NCBI RefSeq assembly: GCF_037126465.1
Contig: NC_088205.1
Span: 25,279,482-25,343,481, forward strand
Origin: Ornithodoros turicata
Lineage: Eukaryota; Arthropoda; Arachnida; Ixodida; Argasidae
Reading direction: 5' to 3'
Length of the DNA stretch: 64,000 bases
In this document: piece by piece, positions 9,745-22,356 of the stretch
Position numbering within the stretch: position 1 is the first letter of the stretch
Layout of the letters: the number at the start of each line of letters is the position of its first letter
The notes under the pieces: generated by a model
The model's database searches: none
Told to the model about the DNA's origin: nothing
What the model saw: only the letters and a program-made list of their open reading frames with translations
Position numbers and translations under genes: made by a program

Positions 9745-11748
9745 ATGTATTCGTTTGTAGATAGAAAACTGTCTGTGCCTTGCGCTGGCGCGTTTGCCCA
9801 AATTTTTACTTGTCGTGCGCAAGGCCAGCAATTTTCATGCCTCTTAATTTCCGCTTATCAAAATGCTCTCCGGGATATAAATACTAGTTGTATAGTTGCA
9901 TCACTCTACCAATGTATTCGTTTGTAGATAGAAAACTGTCTGTGCCTTGCGCTGGCGCGTTTGCCTAAATTTTTACTTGTCGTGCGCAAGGCCAGCAATT
10001 TTCATGCCTCTTAACTTCCGCTTATCAAAATGCTCTCCGGGATATAAATACTAGGGGTATAGTTGCATCACTCTACCAATGTATTCGTTTGTAGATAGAA
10101 AACTGTCGGTGTCTTGCGCTGGCGCGTTTTCCGAAATTTTTACTTGTCGTGCGCAAGGCCAGCAATTTTCATGCCTCTTAACTTCCGCTTATCAAAATGC
10201 TCTCCGGGATATAAATACTAGGGGTATAGTTGCATCATTCTACCAATGTATTCGTTTCTAGATAGAAAACTTTCGGTGTCTCTTGCTGGCGCGTTTGCCC
10301 AAATTTTTACTTGTCGTGCGCAAGGCCAGCAATTTTCATGCCTCTTAACTTCCACTTATCAAAATGCTCTCCGTTATATAAATACTAGGGGCATAGTTGC
10401 ATCATTCTACCAATGTATTCGTTTGTAGATAGAAAACTGTCGATGTCTTGCGTTGGCGCGTTTGCCCAAATTTTTACTTGTCGTGCGCAAGGCCAGCAAT
10501 TTTCATGCCTCTTAACTTCCACCTATCAAAATACTCTCCGAGATATAAATACTAGGGGTATAGTTGCATCACTCTACCAATATATTCGTTTGTAGATAGA
10601 AAACTGTCTGTGCCTTGCGCTGGCGCGTTTGCCCAAATTTTTACTTGTCGTGCGCAAGGCCAGCAATTTTCATGCCTCTTAACTTCCGCTTATCAAAATG
10701 CTCTCCGGGATATAAATACTAGGGGTATAGTTGCGTCACTCTACCAATGTATTCGTTTGTAGATAGAAAACTGTCTGTGCCTTGCGCTCGCGCGTTTGCC
10801 TAAATTTTTACTTGTCGTGCGCAAGGCCAGCAATTTTCATGCCTCTTAACTTCCGCTTATCAAAATGCTCTCAGGGATATAAATACTAGGGGTATAGTTG
10901 CATCATTCTACCAATGTATTCGTCTGTAGATAGAAAACTGTCGGTGCCTTGCGCTGGCGCCTATGCCCAAATTTTTACTTGTCGTGCGCAAGGCCAACAA
11001 TTTTCATGCCTCTTAACTTCCGCTTATCAAAATGCCCTCTGGGATATAAATACTCGGGGTATAGTTGCATCACTCTACCAATATATTCGTTTGTAGATAG
11101 AAAACTGTCTGTGCCTTGCGCTGGCGCGTTTGCCTAAATTTTTACTTGTCGTGCGCAAGGCCAGCAATTTTCATGCCTCTTAACTTCCGCTTATCAAAAT
11201 GCTCTCCGGGATATAAATACTAGGGGTATAGTTGCATCATTCTACCAATGTATTCGTCTGTAGATAGAAAACTGTCGGTGCCTTGCGCTGGCGCCTATGC
11301 CCAAATTTTTACTTGTCGTGCGCAAGGCCAACAATTTTCATGCCTCTTAACTTCCGCTTATCAAAATGCCCTCCGGGATATAAATACTCGGGGTATAGTT
11401 GCATCACTCTACCAATATATTCGTTTGTAGATAGAAAACTGTCTGTGCCTTGCGCTGGCGCGTTTGCGTAAATTTTTACTTGTCGTGCGCAAGGCCAGCA
11501 ATTTTCATGCCTTTTAACTTCCGCTTATCAAAATGCTCTCCGGGATATAAATACTAGGGGTATAGTTGCATCATTCTACCAATGTATTCGTCTGTAGATA
11601 GAAAACTGTCGGTGCCTTGCGCTGGCGCCTATGCCCAAATTTTTACTTGTCGTGCGCAAGGCCAACAATTTTCATGCCTCTTAACTTCCGCTTATCAAAA
11701 TGCCCTCCGGGATATAAATACTAGGGGTATAGTTGCATCACTTTACCA
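9745..11748. repeat. Higher-order satellite block P (12 monomers), first copy
   Basis: Diagnostic variants here (CTTAATTTCC with ACTAGTTGTATAG at about 9845-9895, CGTTTTCCGAAATT at about 10125, TTTCTAGATAGAAAACTTTCG at about 10251) reappear 2004 bp later at 11749 onward. 2004 is exactly 12 x 167. Confidence 0.8.
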
Positions 11749-13935
11749 ATATATTCGTTTGTAGATAGAAAACTGTCGGTGCCTTGCGCTGGCGCGTTTG
11801 CCCAAATTTTTACTTGTCGTGCGCAAGGCCAGGAATTTTCATGCCTCTTAATTTCCGCTTATCAAAATGCTCTCCGGGATATAAATACTAGTTGTATAGT
11901 TGCATCACTCTACCAATGTATTCGTTTGTAGATAGAAAACTGTCTGTGCCTTGCGCTGGCGCGTTTGCCTAAATTTTTACTTGTCGTGCGCAAGGCCAGC
12001 AATTTTCATGCCTCTTAACTTCCGCTTATCAAAATGCTCTCCGTGATATAAATACTAGGGGTATAGTTGCATCACTCTACCAATGTATTCGTTTGTAGAT
12101 AGAAAACTGTCGGTGTCTTGCGCTGGCGCGTTTTCCGAAATTTATACTTGTCGTGCGCAAGGCCTGCAATTTTCATGCCTCTCAACTTCCGCTTATCAAA
12201 ATGCTCTCCGGGATATAAATACTAGGGGTATAGTTGCATCATTCTACCAATGTATTCGTTTCTAGATAGAAAACTTTCGGTGTCTCTTGCTGGCGCGTTT
12301 GCCCAAATTTTTACTTGTCGTGCGCAAGGCCAGCAATTTTCATGCCTCTTAACTTCCACTTATCAAAATGCTCTCCGTTATATAAATACTAGGGGCATAG
12401 TTGCATCATTCTACCAATGTATTCGTTTGTAGATAGAAAACTGTCGATGTCTTGCGCTGGCGCGTTTGCCCAAATTTTTACTTGTCGTGCGCAAGGCCAG
12501 CAATTTTCATGCCTCTTAACTTCCACCTATCAAAATACTCTCCGGGATATAAATACTAGGGGTATAGTTGCATCATTCTACCAATGTATTCGTTTGTAGA
12601 TAGAAAACTGTCGGTGTCTTGCGCTGCCGCGTTTGCCCAAATTTTTACTTGTCGTGCGCAAGGCCAGCAATTTTCATGCCTCTTAACTTCCGCTGATCAA
12701 AATGCCCTCCGGGATATAAATACTAGGGGTATAGTTGCATCACTCTACCAATATATTCGTTTGTAGATAGAAAACTGTCTGTGCCTTGCGCTGGCGCGTT
12801 TGCCCAAATTTTTACTTGTCGTGCGCAAGGCCAGCAATTTTCATGCCTCTTAACTTCCGCTTATCAAAATGCTCTCCGGGATATAAATACTAGGGGTATA
12901 GTTGCGTCACTCTACCAATGTATTCGTTTGTAGATAGAAAACTGTCTGTGCCTTGCGCTCGCGCGTTTGCCTAAATTTTTACTTGTCGTGCGCAAGGCCA
13001 GCAATTTTCATGCCTCTTAACTTCCGCTTATCAAAATGCTCTCAGGGATATAAATACTAGGGGTATAGTTGCATCATTCTACCAATGTATTCGTCTGTAG
13101 ATAGAAAACTGTCGGTGCCTTGCGCTGGCGCCTATGCCCAAATTTTTACTTGTCGTGCGCAAGGCCAACAATTTTCATGCCTCTTAACTTCCGCTTATCA
13201 AAATGCCCTCTGGGATATAAATACTCGGGGTATAGTTGCATCACTCTACCAATATATTCGTTTGTAGATAGAAAACTGTCTGTGCCTTGCGCTGGCGCGT
13301 TTGCCTAAATTTTTACTTGTCGTGCGCAAGGCCAGCAATTTTCATGCCTCTTAACTTCCGCTTATCAAAATGCTCTCCGGGATATAAATACTAGGGGTAT
13401 AGTTGCATCATTCTACCAATGTATTCGTCTGTAGATAGAAAACTGTCGGTGCCTTGCGCTGGCGCCTATGCCCAAATTTTTACTTGTCGTGCGCAAGGCC
13501 AGCAATTTTCATGCCTCTTAACTTCCGCTTATCAAAATGCCCTCCGGGATATAAATACTCGGGGTATAGTTGCATCACTCTACCAATATATTCGTTTGTA
13601 GATAGAAAACTGTCTGTGCTTTGCGCTGGCGCGTTTGCGTAAATTTTTACTTGTCGTGCGCAAGGCCAGCAATTTTCATGCCTCTTGACTTCCGCTTATC
13701 AAAATGCTCTCCGGGATATAAATACTAGGGGTATAGTTGCATCATTCTACCAATGTATTCGTCTGTAGATAGAAAACTGTCGGTGCCTTGCGCTGGCGCC
13801 TATGCCCAAATTTTTACTTGTCGTGCGCAAGGCCAACAATTTTCATGCCTCTTAACTTCCGCTTATCAAAATGCCCTCCGGGATATAAATACTAGGGGTA
13901 TAGTTGCATCACTTTACCAATATATTCGTTTGTAG
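11749..13935. repeat. Higher-order satellite block P, second copy with one extra monomer
   Basis: It repeats block P with the same ordered variants. The offset is 2004 bp up to about 12583 (10079 to 12083, 10246 to 12250, 10413 to 12417), then 2171 bp (10914 to 13085, 11248 to 13419, 11582 to 13753). The extra 167 bp is the monomer starting at 12584. Confidence 0.8.
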
Positions 13936-15405
13936 ATAGAAAACTGTCGGTGCCTTGCGCTGGCGCCTATGCCCAAATTTTTACTTGTCGTGCGCAAGGC
14001 CAGCAATTTTCATGCCTCAACTTCCCCTTATCAAAATGCTCTCCGGGATATAAATAATTGGGGTATAGTTGCGTCACTCTACCAATGTATTCGTTTGTAG
14101 ATAGGAAACTGTCTGTGCCTTGCGCTCGCGCGTTTGCCTAAATTTTTACTTGTCGTGCGCAAAGCCAGCAATTTTCATGCCTCTTAACTTCCGCTTATCA
14201 AAATGCTCACCGGGATATAAATACTCAGGGTATAGTTGCATCTTTCTACCAATGTATTCGTTTGTAGATAGAAAACTGTCTGTGCCTTGCGCTGGCGCGT
14301 TTGCCTAAATTTTTACTTGTCGTGCGCAAGGCCAGCAATTTTCATGCCTCAACTTCCCCTTATCAAAATGCTCTCCGGGATATAAATACTTGGGGTATAG
14401 TTGCGTCACTCTACCAATGTATTCGTTTGTAGATAGGAAACTGTCTGTGCCTTGCGCTCGCGCGTTTGCCTAAATTTTTACTTGTCGTGCGCAAAGCCAG
14501 CAATTTTCATGCCTCTTAACTTCCGCTTATCAAAATGCCCTCCGGGATATAAATACTAGGGGTATAGTTGCATCACTCTACCAATATATTCGTTTGTAGA
14601 TAGAAAACTGTCGGTGCCTTGCGCTGGCGCCTATGCCCAAATTTTTACTTGTCGTGCGTAAGGCCAGCAATTTTCATGCCTCTTAACTTCCGCTTATCAA
14701 AATGCTCTCCGGGATATAAATACTAGGGGTATAGTTGCGTCACTCTATCAATGTATTCGTTTGTAGATAGAAAACTGTCTGTGCCTTGCGCTCGCGCGTT
14801 TGCCTAAATTTTTACTTGTCGTGCGCAAGGCCAGCAATTTTCATGCCCCTTAACTTCCGCTTATCAAAATGCTCACCGGGATATAAATACTCGGGGTATA
14901 GTTGCATCATTCTACCAATGTATTCGTTTGTAGATAGAAAACTGTCTGTGCCTTGCGCTGGCGCGTTTGCCTAAATTTTTACTTGTCGTGCGCAAGGCCA
15001 GCAATTTTCATGCCTCTTAACTTCCGCTTATCAAAATGCTCTCCGGGATATAAATACTAGGGGTATAGTTGCATCATTCTACCAATGTATTCGTCTGTAG
15101 ATAGAAAACTGTCGGTGCCTTGCGCTGGCGCCCATGCCCAAATTTTTACTTGTCGTGCGCAAGGTCAACAATTTTCATGCCTCTTAACTTCCGCTTGTCA
15201 AAATGCTCTCCGGGATATAAATACTAGGGGTATAGTTGCATCACTCTACCAATGTATTCGTTTGTAGATAGAAAACTGTCTGTGTCTTGCGCTGGCGCGT
15301 TTGCCGAAATTTTTACTTGTCGTGCACAAGGCCAGCAATTTCCATGCCTGTTAACTTCCGCTTATCAAAATGCTCTCCCGGATATAAATACTAGGGGTAT
15401 AGTTG

Positions 15406-16503
15406 TGTAGAGGAGGTGTTGTTCCTCTACATGAGTCCCGACCGGCAATGATGGTATGCCACGGAGAGGCGATGACGGTGGCCTATCTCCATGGCCGCGC
15501 CGGTGGAACTGAGGCAGGTGCTCCAGGCGCGTGGCCATCTTTGTCTTTGTCCACCGGCCGCTACATCACTCCCCCCCTCAGACGCGGAGCGGTGATAAAG
15601 CAGATGATGTCCGCGACTTCACTGGAGGAGGGCAGCGAGGGCGACCGTGGTTAGCATGCAAGGTTGAACATGATGACGGCACTGATGGACGTGGGAAAGA
15701 GAGGCTTGAGAAGTGAGAAAGTACGGCTTGAGTTCGCGGCAGCAGGCGCGGCAGGATAGCGATCGTGGACATTCGTTGTAGAACGTTGTTGCGGACGGTC
15801 GATTTAGTGCGCTGTGCCGTCGTGCTGCTGCGCCAGTGATTAGCTTGCGTCGTGTCAAGTGGAAGCAGGGCGATGGGGGCAGCGTGAGACATTTCCGCGA
15901 GCGACCTCCGGAAAGCGTTGCCGAGCTGACGCATGTGCGGCGTCAGGGCGTAAGAACAGCGACGTACCGATACCGGTAGTGGAGCGTGTTGCTCATTGAA
16001 CAGTCGCTGGTGATGCCGGGGTGTGCCATCGCGAAGTACGTGGAGGCCTGAAGAAGAGTGCGGGACCACGGCGTACCGCGACCGGTACGGGGCGTTGAAG
16101 CCGAAGAGTGCCGGGTCAGAAGAAGCGAGCGTAGCCTCCGATTACTAGCCCCGGCGGAGAGACGTGCTCGGTGACTCACGATAGGTGGGCCCTAGCGCCA
16201 TCGTCTGCTGTCTTGAGCAGGTGAGCGGATGTTGCTGCCCGTCATTGCTGCCCGTTGCTGCCAGAATAGCCGTCGTTGTGAAATTTGGGATGGTATGAAG
16301 CCGAATTACGCCGAACATGGTGGTCGTTGTTCGGGTCACCAAATGTAGAGGAGGTGTTGTTCCTCTACATGAGTCCCGACCGGCAATGATGGTATGCCAC
16401 GGAGAGGCGATGACGGTGGCCTATCTCCATGGCCGCGCCGGTGGAACTGAGGCAGGTGCTCCAGGCGCGTGGCCATCTTTGTCTTTGTCCACCGGCCGCT
16501 ACA
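15406..16503 (-). mobile_element. TRIM-like LTR element, copy A
   Basis: Two identical 160-bp direct repeats, 15406-15565 and 16344-16503, begin TG and end CA and enclose 778 bp. The 4-bp target duplication GTTG lies at 15402-15405 and 16504-16507. On the minus strand, TGGTGACCCGAAC two bases after the LTR is a primer-binding site, and a G-run tract (CTGAGGGGGGGAGTGA) lies before the other LTR, so the element reads right to left. There is no gag or pol, so it is a terminal-repeat retrotransposon in miniature. The LTR starts with a 9-bp hairpin (TGTAGAGGA / TCCTCTACA). A 163-codon minus-strand frame inside has no recognised domain. Confidence 0.85.
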
Positions 16504-17842
16504 GTTGCATCATTCTACCAATGTATTCGTCTGTAGATAGAAAACTGTCGGTGCCTTGCGCTGGCGCCTATGCTCAACTTTTTACTTGTCGTGCGCAAGG
16601 CCAACAATTTTCATGCCTCTTAACTTCCGCTTATCAAAATGCTCTCCGGGACATAAATACTAGGGGTATAGTTGCATCACTCTACCAATGTATTCGTTTG
16701 TAGATAGAAAACTGTCTGTGTCTTGCGCTGGCGCGTTTGCCCAAATTTTTACTTGTCGTGCGCAAAGCCAGCAATTTTCATGCCTGTTAACTTCCGCTTA
16801 TCAAAATGCTCTCCGGGATATAAATACTAGGGGTATAGTTGCATCATTCTACCAATATATTCGTTTGTAGATAGAAAACTGTCGGTGTCTTGCGCTGGCG
16901 CGTTTTCTGAAATTTTTACTTGTCGTGCGCAAGGCCAGCAATTTTCATGCCTCTTAACTTCCACTTATCAAAATGCTCTCCGGGATATAAATACTAGGGG
17001 TATAGTTGCATCATTCTACCAAAGTATCGTTTGTAGATAGAAAACTGTCGGTGTCTTGCGCTGGAGCGTTTGCCCAAATTTTTACTTGTCGTGCGCAAGG
17101 CCAGCAATTTTCATGCTTCTTGACTTCCACTTATCAAAATGCTCTCCGGGATATAAATACTAGGGGTATAGTTGCATCATTCTACCAATGTATTCGTTTG
17201 TAGATAGAAAACTGTCGGTGTCTTGCGCTGGAGCGTTTGCCCAAATTTTTACTTGTCGTGCGCAAGGCCAGCAATTTTCATGCCTCTTAACTTCCACTTA
17301 TCAAAATGCTCTCCGTTATATAAATACTAGGGGCATAGTTGCATCATTCTACCAATGTATTCGTTTGTAGATAGAAAACTGTCCGTGTCTTGCGCTGGCG
17401 CGTTTGCCCAAATTTTTACTTGTCGTGCGCAAGGCCAGCAATTTTCATGCCTCTTAACTTCCACTTATCAAAATGCTCTCCGGGATATAAATACTAGGGG
17501 TATAGTTGCGTCACTCTATCAATGTATTCGTTTGTAGATAGAAAACTGTCTGTGCCTTGCGCTCGCGCGTTTGCCTAAATTTTTACTTGTCGTGCGCAAG
17601 GCCAGCAATTTTCATGCCTCTTAACTTCCGCTTATCAAAATGCTCACCGGGATATAAATACTCGGGGTATAGTTGCATCACTCTACCAATGTATTCGTTT
17701 GTAGATAGAAAACTGTCTGTGTCTTGCGCTGGCGCGTTTGCCGAAATTTTTACTTGTCGTGCACAAGGCCAGCAATTTCCATGCCTGTTAACTTCCGCTT
17801 ATCAAAATGCTCTCCCGGATATAAATACTAGGGGTATAGTTG
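16504..17842. repeat. 167-bp satellite array, segment 2 (8 monomers between TRIM copies A and B)
   Basis: 1339 bp, that is eight monomers, starting GTTGCATCATTC and ending in the monomer with CTCCCGGATATAAAT before the next TRIM. The order of variants (GCTCAACTTTTTAC, CGTTTTCTGAAAT, CCAAAGTATCG, CCGTTATATAAAT) is repeated in segment 3. Confidence 0.95.
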
Positions 17843-18940
17843 TGTAGAGGAGGTGTTGTTCCTCTACATGAGTCCCGACCGGCAATGATGGTATGCCACG
17901 GAGAGGCGATGACGGTGGCCTATCTCCATGGCCGCGCCGGTGGAACTGAGGCAGGTGCTCCAGGCGCGTGGCCATCTTTGTCTTTGTCCACCGGCCGCTA
18001 CATCACTCCCCCCCTCAGACGCGGAGCGGTGATAAAGCAGATGATGTCCGCGACTTCACTGGAGGAGGGCAGCGAGGGCGACCGTGGTTAGCATGCAAGG
18101 TTGAACATGATGACGGCACTGATGGACGTGGGAAAGTGAGGCTTGAGAAGTGAGAAAGTACGGCTTGAGTTCGCGGCAGCAGGCGCGGCAGGATAGCGAT
18201 CGTGGACATTCGTTGTAGAACGTTGTTGCGGACGGTCGATTTAGTGCGCTGAGCCGTCGTGCTGCTGCGCCAGTGATCAGCTTGCGTCGTGTCAAGTGGA
18301 AACAGGGCGATGGGGGCAGCGTGAGACATTTCCGCGAGCGACCTCCGGAAAGCGTTGCCGAGCTGACGCATGTGCGGCGTCAGGGCGTAAGAACAGCGAC
18401 GTACCGATACCGGTAGTGGAGCGTGTTGCTCATTGAACAGTCGCTGGTGATGCCGGGGTGTGCCATCGCGAAGTACGTGGAGGCCTGAAGAAGAGTGCGG
18501 GACCACGGCGTACCGCGACCGGTACGGGGCGTTGAAGCCGAAGAGTGCCGGGTCAGAAGAAGCGAGCGTAGCCTCCGATTACGAGCCCCGGCGGAGAGAC
18601 GTGCTCGGTGACTCACGATAGGTGGGCCCTAGCGCCATCGTCTGCTGTCTTGAGCAGGTGAGCGGATGTTGCTGCCCGTCATTGCTGCCCGTTGCTGCCA
18701 TAATAGCCGTCGTTGTGAAATTTGGGATGGTATGAAGCCGAATTACGCCGAACATGGTGGTCGTTGTTCGGGTCACCAAATGTAGAGGAGGTGTTGTTCC
18801 TCTACATGAGTCCCGACCGGCAATGATGGTATGCCACGGAGAGGCGATGACGGTGGCCTATCTCCATGGCCGCGCCGGTGGAACTGAGGCAGGTGCTCCA
18901 GGCGCGTGGCCATCTTTGTCTTTGTCCACCGGCCGCTACA
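17843..18940 (-). mobile_element. TRIM-like LTR element, copy B
   Basis: 1098 bp, same 160-bp LTRs, same GTTG duplications (17839-17842 and 18941-18944), and the same flanking satellite variants as copy A. It differs from A by at least six substitutions in the interior (for example GTGAGGC for GAGAGGC, GAGCCG for GTGCCG, GATCAGC for GATTAGC). It is identical to copy C where I compared them. It was produced by duplication of the locus, not by a new insertion. Confidence 0.85.
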
Positions 18941-20446
18941 GTTGCATCATTCTACCAATGTATTCGTCTGTAGATAGAAAACTGTCGGTGCCTTGCGCTG
19001 GCGCCTATGCTCAACTTTTTACTTGTCGTGCGCAAGGCCAACAATTTTCATGCCTCTTAACTTCCGCTTATCAAAATGCTCTCCGGGACATAAATACTAG
19101 GGGTATAGTTGCATCACTCTACCAATGTATTCGTTTGTAGATAGAAAACTGTCTGTGTCTTGCGCTGGCGCGTTTGCCCAAATTTTTACTTGTCGTGCGC
19201 AAAGCCAGCAATTTTCATGCCTGTTAACTTCCGCTTATCAAAATGCTCTCCGGGATATAAATACTAGGGGTATAGTTGCATCATTCTACCAATATATTCG
19301 TTTGTAGATAGAAAACTGTCGGTGTCTTGCGCTGGCGCGTTTTCTGAAATTTTTACTTGTCGTGCGCAAGGCCAGCAATTTTCATGCCTCTTAACTTCCA
19401 CTTATCAAAATGCTCTCCGGGATATAAATACTAGGGGTATAGTTGCATCATTCTACCAAAGTATCGTTTGTAGATAGAAAACTGTCGGTGTCTTGCGCTG
19501 GAGCGTTTGCCCAAATTTTTACTTGTCGTGCGCAAGGCCAGCAATTTTCATGCTTCTTGACTTCCACTTATCAAAATGCTCTCCGGGATATAAATACTAG
19601 GGGTATAGTTGCATCATTCTACCAATGTATTCGTTTGTAGATAGAAAACTGTCGGTGTCTTGCGCTGGAGCGTTTGCCCAAATTTTTACTTGTCGTGCGC
19701 AAGGCCAGCAATTTTCATGCCTCTTAACTTCCACTTATCAAAATGCTCTCCGTTATATAAATACTAGGGGCATATTTGCATCATTCTACCAATGTATTCG
19801 TTTGTAGATAGAAAACTGTCGGTGTCTTGTGCTGGCGCGTTTGCCCAAATTTTTACTTGTCGTGCGCAAGGCCAGCAATTTTCATGCCTCTTAACTTCCA
19901 CTTTTCAAAATGCTCTCCGTTATATAAATACTAGGGGCATAGTTGCATCATTCTACCAATGTATTCGTTTGTAGATAGAAAACTGTCCGTGTCTTGCGCT
20001 GGCGCGTTTGCCCAAATTTTTACTTGTCGTGCGCAAGGCCAGCAATTTTCATGCCTCTTAACTTCCACTTATCAAAATGCTCTCCGGGATGTAAATACTA
20101 GGGGTATAGTTGCGTCACTCTATCAATGTATTCGTTTGTAGATAGAAAACTGTCTGTGCCTTGCGCTCGCGCGTTTGCCTAAATTTTTACTTGTCGTGCG
20201 CAAGGCCAGCAATTTTCATGCCTCTTAACTTCCGCTTATCAAAATGCTCACCGGGATATAAATACTCGGGGTATAGTTGCATCACTCTACCAATGTATTC
20301 GTTTGTAGATAGAAAACTGTCTGTGTCTTGCGCTGGCGCGTTTGCCGAAATTTTTACTTGTCGTGCACAAGGCCAGCAATTTCCATGCCTGTTAACTTCC
20401 GCTTATCAAAATGCTCTCCCGGATATAAATACTAGGGGTATAGTTG
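18941..20446. repeat. 167-bp satellite array, segment 3 (9 monomers between TRIM copies B and C)
   Basis: 1506 bp, nine monomers. It is the same series as segment 2 plus one additional monomer of the CATATTTGCATC / CCACTTTTC type at about 19625-19960, which also occurs repeatedly in segment 4. Confidence 0.95.
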
Positions 20447-21543
20447 TGTAGAGGAGGTGTTGTTCCTCTACATGAGTCCCGACCGGCAATGATGGTATGC
20501 CACGGAGAGGCGATGACGGTGGCCTATCTCCATGGCCGCGCCGGTGGAACTGAGGCAGGTGCTCCAGGCGCGTGGCCATCTTTGTCTTTGTCCACCGGCC
20601 GCTACATCACTCCCCCCCTCAGACGCGGAGCGGTGATAAAGCAGATGATGTCCGCGACTTCACTGGAGGAGGGCAGCGAGGGCGACCGTGGTTAGCATGC
20701 AAGGTTGAACATGATGACGGCACTGATGGACGTGGGAAAGTGAGGCTTGAGAAGTGAGAAAGTACGGCTTGAGTTCGCGGCAGCAGGCGCGGCAGGATAG
20801 CGATCGTGGACATTCGTTGTAGAACGTTGTTGCGGACGGTCGATTTAGTGCGCTGAGCCGTCGTGCTGCTGCGCCAGTGATCAGCTTGCGTCGTGTCAAG
20901 TGGAAACAGGGCGATGGGGGCAGCGTGAGACATTTCCGCGAGCGACCTCCGGAAAGCGTTGCCGAGCTGACGCATGTGCGGCGTCAGGGCGTAAGAACAG
21001 CGACGTACCGATACCGGTAGTGGAGCGTGTTGCTCATTGAACAGTCGCTGGTGATGCCGGGGTGTGCCATCGCGAAGTACGTGGAGGCCTGAAGAAGAGT
21101 GCGGGACCACGGCGTACCGCGACCGGTACGGGGCGTTGAAGCCGAAGAGTGCCGGGTCAGAAGAAGCGAGCGTAGCCTCCGATTACGAGCCCCGGCGGAG
21201 AGACGTGCTCGGTGACTCACGATAGGTGGGCCCTAGCGCCATCGTCTGCTGTCTTGAGCAGGTGAGCGGATGTTGCTGCCCGTCATTGCTGCCCGTTGCT
21301 GCCATAATAGCCGTCGTTGTGAAATTTGGGATGGTATGAAGCCGAATTACGCCGAACATGGTGGTCGTTGTTCGGGTCACCAAATGTAGAGGAGGTGTTG
21401 TTCCTCTACATGAGTCCCGACCGGCAATGATGGTATGCCACGGAGAGGCGATGACGGTGGCCTATCTCCATGGCCGCGCCGGTGGAACTGAGGCAGGTGC
21501 TCCAGGCGCGTGGCCATCTTTGTCTTTGTCCACCGGCCGCTAC
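20447..21543 (-). mobile_element. TRIM-like LTR element, copy C (last base lost)
   Basis: LTRs 20447-20606 and 21385-21543. The left flank keeps GTTG (20443-20446), but at the right the final A and the GTTG duplication are missing, so GGCCGCTAC joins CATCATTC directly (5 bp deleted). The interior is identical to copy B by eye. Confidence 0.85.
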
Positions 21544-21556
21544 CATCATTCTACCA

Positions 21557-22356
21557 ACAACAACAACAAATAAGTTAATGACAATGAATGGGGAAATTCG
21601 CCACTTGAGGTGCGGCCCACTACCCCAAGGCACAATGGGGCAGGATGTGATGTGTCCTGATGATGAGGTGATGAACGATGCTAAATAGGGATAGTCACTG
21701 GAGTCAGTATGACATCAGAACGGTAGGCAAAACCACAGCACACAAAAATACTACACACACAGCACACAGGTACGCAGGCAGATCATAGGGTAGACAGGAG
21801 ACCAGTGTCCCGCAGAAAAATCTTGAAATACTCAAGAACTTGACGATGGTCAGTCTGGTTAGACCCAGGGCCGAGAATGGTTGCCAATGTGAGTGGTGCG
21901 GCCGTGATCGACTGCAGGCGACACTGTAGAGCTGCTCTTTGGGAGGTGTATAGATGGCAGTCGAGGAGCACATGCTTGGTGTCCGCCAAAACAGCACAAC
22001 GAGAGCAGAGCATCGAGTCAGAGCGGCCGATCAGATGCTTGAAATGGGGGGTGAATGCAACCCCAAGACGAAGCCTGTGTATCAGCGACGCAAAATGGCG
22101 AGGCACACGGGAAGGCATGGTGAAGCCAAAGTCAGGGTCCACTTCACGCATCAGAACTCTTGATGGAACGTCTCGAAACCATTGCGCATGTGCGAGAGGC
22201 CTCACCACATCATTTAGGAAGGTTCGCCTGTCGCCTTTGGGGAGGGTAATCCGCACGCTTGATCGGGAATGATACGCAGCTGCTGCAGCCTCGTCAGCCT
22301 CTTCATTGCCGCGGATGCCGCAGTGGGCAGGAACCCACTGGAAGTAGATAGAGTGC
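21557..22356 (-). pseudogene. I-type LINE fragment: end of RNase H plus C-terminal domain, (TTG)n tail
   Basis: On the minus strand, from 22356 down, a WVPAHCGIRGNEEADEAA block is the last RNase H motif. It is followed by the C-terminal region with LIHRLRLGVAFTPHFKHLIG, paired cysteines (CSRC) and an H-V-L-L-D-C-H motif, ending ILGPG...FLRDTGLLSTL near 21786. This arrangement (RNase H, then a CCHC-like region with an LHRLRL-type block) is typical of I-clade LINEs. The 3' end is a (TTG)n tail at 21557-21570. It is inserted into a satellite monomer, with CCAA on both sides (21554-21557, 22357-22360) as a possible short duplication. The part upstream of RNase H is lost by 5' truncation. Confidence 0.85.

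Larger units (their letters stand above)
8500..15405. repeat. 167-bp satellite array, segment 1 (~41 monomers)
   Basis: Head-to-tail monomers with a 167-bp period: the ATG of AATGTATTCGT recurs at 9411, 9578, 9745, 10079, 10246, 10413 and so on. Landmarks are GTTGCATCATTCTACCAATG, GATAGAAAACTGTC, CTTGTCGTGCGCAAGGCC, TTTTCATGCCTCTTAACTTC and GGGATATAAATACTAGGGG. Most copies here have CCTTGCGC and TTCCGCTTA. Each monomer happens to hold a ~60-codon open frame, but 167 is not a multiple of three and the frame shifts from copy to copy, so it is not coding. The leftmost copies (8500-8720) are the most diverged. Confidence 0.97.

Noticed and set aside
15578..16069. 163-codon minus-strand frame in TRIM copies as a real gene
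   Set aside because: It is conserved only because the copies are recent duplicates. There is no domain, and overlapping frames are equally open.
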